Both the position numbers and the translations under genes were made by a program. Source: a virus. From it: a stretch of 22,414 nucleotides of DNA. Every line of letters starts with the position of its first letter. The first letter of the stretch is position 1. Under the pieces are notes generated by a model. It was not told where the DNA came from, made no database searches, and was given only the letters and a program-made list of their open reading frames with translations. Positions 20,791 through 22,414 of this stretch are shown here, piece by piece. The stretch spans positions 1 to 22,414 of the IMG/VR virus record IMGVR_UViG_3300028277_000535, one strand, 5' to 3'.

Positions 20791-21388
20791 GATAAAATCC
20801 TTGTTGAAATCCTTTACCAATTGATTTATTAGTATAAACACAAATATATGATCTTCTCGAATAATCAGAATTGTTATTTTCTGAACTATGTAAAGTGTTG
20901 CCTTCTATTAAAAGAATATCACCTATCTTTGGATATAAAGTTATCCACCTTTCATCAAAGACTTTTATTGCACCATTCTCATCTGTATAATCATCAAGTA
21001 TCAACATACAATTAATCGTAACCAATTCTTTATCATTAGGAAATGGACCATACTGATTATCATAATGTGGTTCAAACTTCATATCTTCATGTGGAAGTTT
21101 TACAACTATCTGGTCATTGAATAAATAAGGTTCAGGAATGTAATCTGTAATAACATCATACATAAATTTAGAAGTATAGACATTAAACAACTTATAATTC
21201 TCATCATCGGTACAAATTGATGCCATAGATGCCATATCTAATCCTTTCCAATAAATACCAGAACCTACTTCCTTGTCCTTCCCAATCTGTGGGACAAGTC
21301 TTTCCTTTACTATCATGGTGTAGGATTGTAAATAGTCTATAACATCACTTGGTATTTTGTTTTCCAGTATATCATAACCATTATTCAT
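20768..21388 (-). CDS. Phytanoyl-CoA dioxygenase (PhyH)-like 2OG-Fe(II) oxygenase
   Basis: A 206-aa dioxygenase of the PhyH type. The iron ligands are His108 and Asp110 (FEPHYDNQYGP) and His167 (GNTLHSSE). Arg178 or Arg179 (SRRSYICVY) binds 2-oxoglutarate. LILDDYTDENGAIKVF (129-144) and KIGDILLIEGN (154-164) are the family strands. PhyH-like proteins hydroxylate lipids, amino acids or small-molecule intermediates, and several occur in aquatic phages. The ATG at 21388 overlaps the ClpP stop in a TAATG junction and has a GAGGT site. It opens the accessory island and is of a different subfamily from the two other oxygenase genes in the window. Confidence 0.8.
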   Translation of the reverse strand: MNNGYDILENKIPSDVIDYLQSYTMIVKERLVPQIGKDKEVGSGIYWKGLDMASMASICTDDENYKLFNVYTSKFMYDVITDYIPEPYLFNDQIVVKLPHEDMKFEPHYDNQYGPFPNDKELVTINCMLILDDYTDENGAIKVFDERWITLYPKIGDILLIEGNTLHSSENNNSDYSRRSYICVYTNKSIGKGFQQGFYHEQFIIR

Positions 21389-21996
21389 TAAATTACCTCA
21401 TCAATTAATCCATACTCTAAACATTGTTTAGCATCCCACAGTAAATCGTGTTTTAATATTTCATCAAGTTTCTTCATTGGAACTTTAGTATATTTCTTAT
21501 ACACATCTTTAATGGTTTTCATCATTAAATCAAGATTCTGTTTCTCATCCTCAAAGTTAGCGTATGTTCCCCAAAAGTTACTACTTAACTGATGAATCAA
21601 CATATAAGAATTTCTACTCATAAATCTATAATTACCAACTACTGACAAAAATGTAGCCGCACTTGCTGCAAATCCATCTACATAAGTATGAATTGGAACT
21701 TTACATCTCAACATAGTATCCATAGATGAAATACCGGCAGTGATTGAACCACCACCTGAATTTATCAATATTTTAAGTACAGGTGGATCTATATCTAAAG
21801 TATTTGCTAATGTCAAACTTTTAGATTCTATCTCACCTATCTTTTTATTTAATTCTACTGCACTTTCTCTGTTTACATTAGAATAATAATAAATCTTATT
21901 TTCGTGAACTGATATGTGCTTTTCTGGTTTACCACCATTTGGTTGTGCATCTTTTGTAACAGGTGGTTTCTTTTCACCCCAATATTTTTCGTTCAT
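21388..21996 (-). CDS. clpP: ClpP-like ATP-dependent protease subunit (copy A)
   Basis: A 202-aa ClpP-fold protease. NSGGGSITAGISSMDTM (79-95) is the glycine-rich substrate loop. The triad is Ser112 (DGFAASAATFLS), His135 (MLIHQLSSNFWGTY) and Asp184 (ILKHDLLWDAKQ), and the ending LEYGLIDEVI is standard. The first 30 residues are an extra polar, Lys/Pro-rich segment. Compared with the other ClpP of this window, length and triad spacing are the same, but outside the motifs they share little, so they are old paralogues or separate acquisitions. They could form a mixed two-ring protease, or one could serve as prohead protease. It shares an ATGA with the upstream small gene. Confidence 0.9.
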   Translation of the reverse strand: MNEKYWGEKKPPVTKDAQPNGGKPEKHISVHENKIYYYSNVNRESAVELNKKIGEIESKSLTLANTLDIDPPVLKILINSGGGSITAGISSMDTMLRCKVPIHTYVDGFAASAATFLSVVGNYRFMSRNSYMLIHQLSSNFWGTYANFEDEKQNLDLMMKTIKDVYKKYTKVPMKKLDEILKHDLLWDAKQCLEYGLIDEVI

Positions 21997-22205
21997 GATG
22001 CCTCTACTACGTCAACTATCTTAGATTCCTTTGCAACTTTTACTTCGAAGAAAAATGCTGAATCTTTTAGAAATTCAGTTACTTTTGCTTCTGCTACTGA
22101 TACTGAATCACACTCTATTAAATAGTTGCGTCGGACTTTCTTTTCCTTAACTCCATTTTTAGTATCGATTTCCTCAGTAAATACAACCTGTGTTTCGTAA
22201 TACAT
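21993..22205 (-). CDS. Small phage protein, DUF4494-like
   Basis: A 70-aa protein beginning MYYETQVVFTEEID. The layout is a WYE/YYE-type strand, a charged loop (KNGVKEKKVRRNY), LIECDSVSVAEAKVTEFL and a last FFFEVKVAKESKIVDV strand. It resembles DUF4494, a small family I associate with Bacteroidota genomes and their phages, where a YLV.A.S..EAE core is typical. The match is by eye and short, so it is tentative. The function of that family is not known to me. The ATG at 22205 has an AAGGAG site. Its stop overlaps the ClpP start. Confidence 0.55.
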   Translation of the reverse strand: MYYETQVVFTEEIDTKNGVKEKKVRRNYLIECDSVSVAEAKVTEFLKDSAFFFEVKVAKESKIVDVVEAS

Positions 22206-22215
22206 TACTACTCCT

Positions 22216-22410
22216 TTATTTTATTATTTGTAATATTTCTATTATCATTGCCATTGCATTGATTTCTTTATCAACTACTTGGGCATCACTTAATTCATAT
22301 TTTGCTATAACCAAGATACAGGCAGCGATATGTCCTTTACCATAACTATCAACTTCATCATATAGAAGTCGAAATAAATCTGCAAAATCTGTAACCTTTG
22401 CATCTGCCAT
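22216..22410 (-). CDS. Hypothetical protein, possibly continuing past the window edge
   Basis: A 64-codon frame from the ATG at 22410, four bases from the end of the window, starting MADAKVTDFADLFRLLYDEV. The codon before it is TTG in the same frame, so the real start may lie outside. The visible part is alpha-helical and slightly acidic, with a DSYGKGHIAACILVIAKYEL segment and a hydrophobic end (MAMIIEILQII). I do not recognise it. It precedes the DUF4494-like gene by ten bases and probably belongs to the same transcript as the ClpP gene. Confidence 0.5.
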   Translation of the reverse strand: MADAKVTDFADLFRLLYDEVDSYGKGHIAACILVIAKYELSDAQVVDKEINAMAMIIEILQIIK

Positions 22411-22414
22411 CAAC

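Noticed and set aside
13656-21388. Reading the whole island as a classic RiPP (graspetide or sactipeptide) cluster
   Set aside because: Radical SAM, ATP-grasp-like and peptide-releasing genes are all present, but there is no recognisable precursor peptide gene with a leader, and the ATP-grasp call is itself tentative. The enzymes fit glycan decoration equally well.
1-22414. tRNA genes, CRISPR arrays, insertion sequences, integrase or attachment sites
   Set aside because: None seen; all gaps between genes are short and filled by leaders, small frames or the hairpin noted.

Overview
The window looks like part of an AT-rich, tailed double-stranded DNA phage genome, most likely a T4-type myovirus from a marine or other aquatic habitat. 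Every supported gene lies on the minus strand, packed with 1-41 nt overlaps (many ATGA or TAATG junctions). No tRNA, rRNA, CRISPR array or IS element is visible, and no gene-free stretch exceeds 300 bases. The best lineage marker is a T4 gp62-like clamp-loader small subunit (2273-2731). Others are two phage-type ClpP proteases, a DUF1599/Nmad1 protein, a DNA methylase and a thioredoxin. A signal peptide ending SA|Q and a DUF4494-like protein hint weakly at a Bacteroidota-like or related host.

Layout in the direction of transcription (high to low coordinates). (1) 22410-21388: two small phage proteins and the first ClpP. (2) 21388-16113: PhyH-type oxygenase, radical SAM enzyme, SAM methyltransferase, GT25 glycosyltransferase, an orphan ATP-grasp-like protein, a second GT25, a shortened heptose-kinase-like PfkB protein and a zinc-ribbon protein. 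(3) 16093-13656: a SET-domain gene broken by an in-frame stop, a GNAT, and a 536-aa ATP-grasp-like/Hint protein with a Cys-containing tail. (4) 13635-8658: a glutaredoxin-sulfotransferase fusion, a signal-peptide beta-barrel protein, an EamA exporter, a lipoate-ligase-like protein, a 52-aa small ORF, an unknown, and a PKHD-type oxygenase. (5) 8578-2728: an 892-aa ATP-grasp-like/double-Hint/LamG-like protein, two unknowns, a tandem dioxygenase fusion, a second GNAT and a sulfotransferase. (6) 2731-1: gp62-like clamp loader, DNA methylase, second ClpP, Nmad1 and the start of a thioredoxin.

The 2.7-21.4 kb segment therefore reads as a large accessory island between replication and protease genes, dominated by modifying enzymes: three sets of 2OG-Fe(II) oxygenases, two sulfotransferases, two GNATs, two GT25s, a methyltransferase and a radical SAM enzyme. 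The most unusual element is a family of three proteins sharing an ATP-grasp-like N-terminal region. One is stand-alone between the two GT25s. The other two are fused to intein-like (Hint) domains that end in His-Asn and precede quite different C-terminal domains. I infer that the Hint domains release or expose these C-terminal domains and that the surrounding enzymes modify phage or host surface molecules. All assignments rest on reading the translated sequence by eye; no database search was run.
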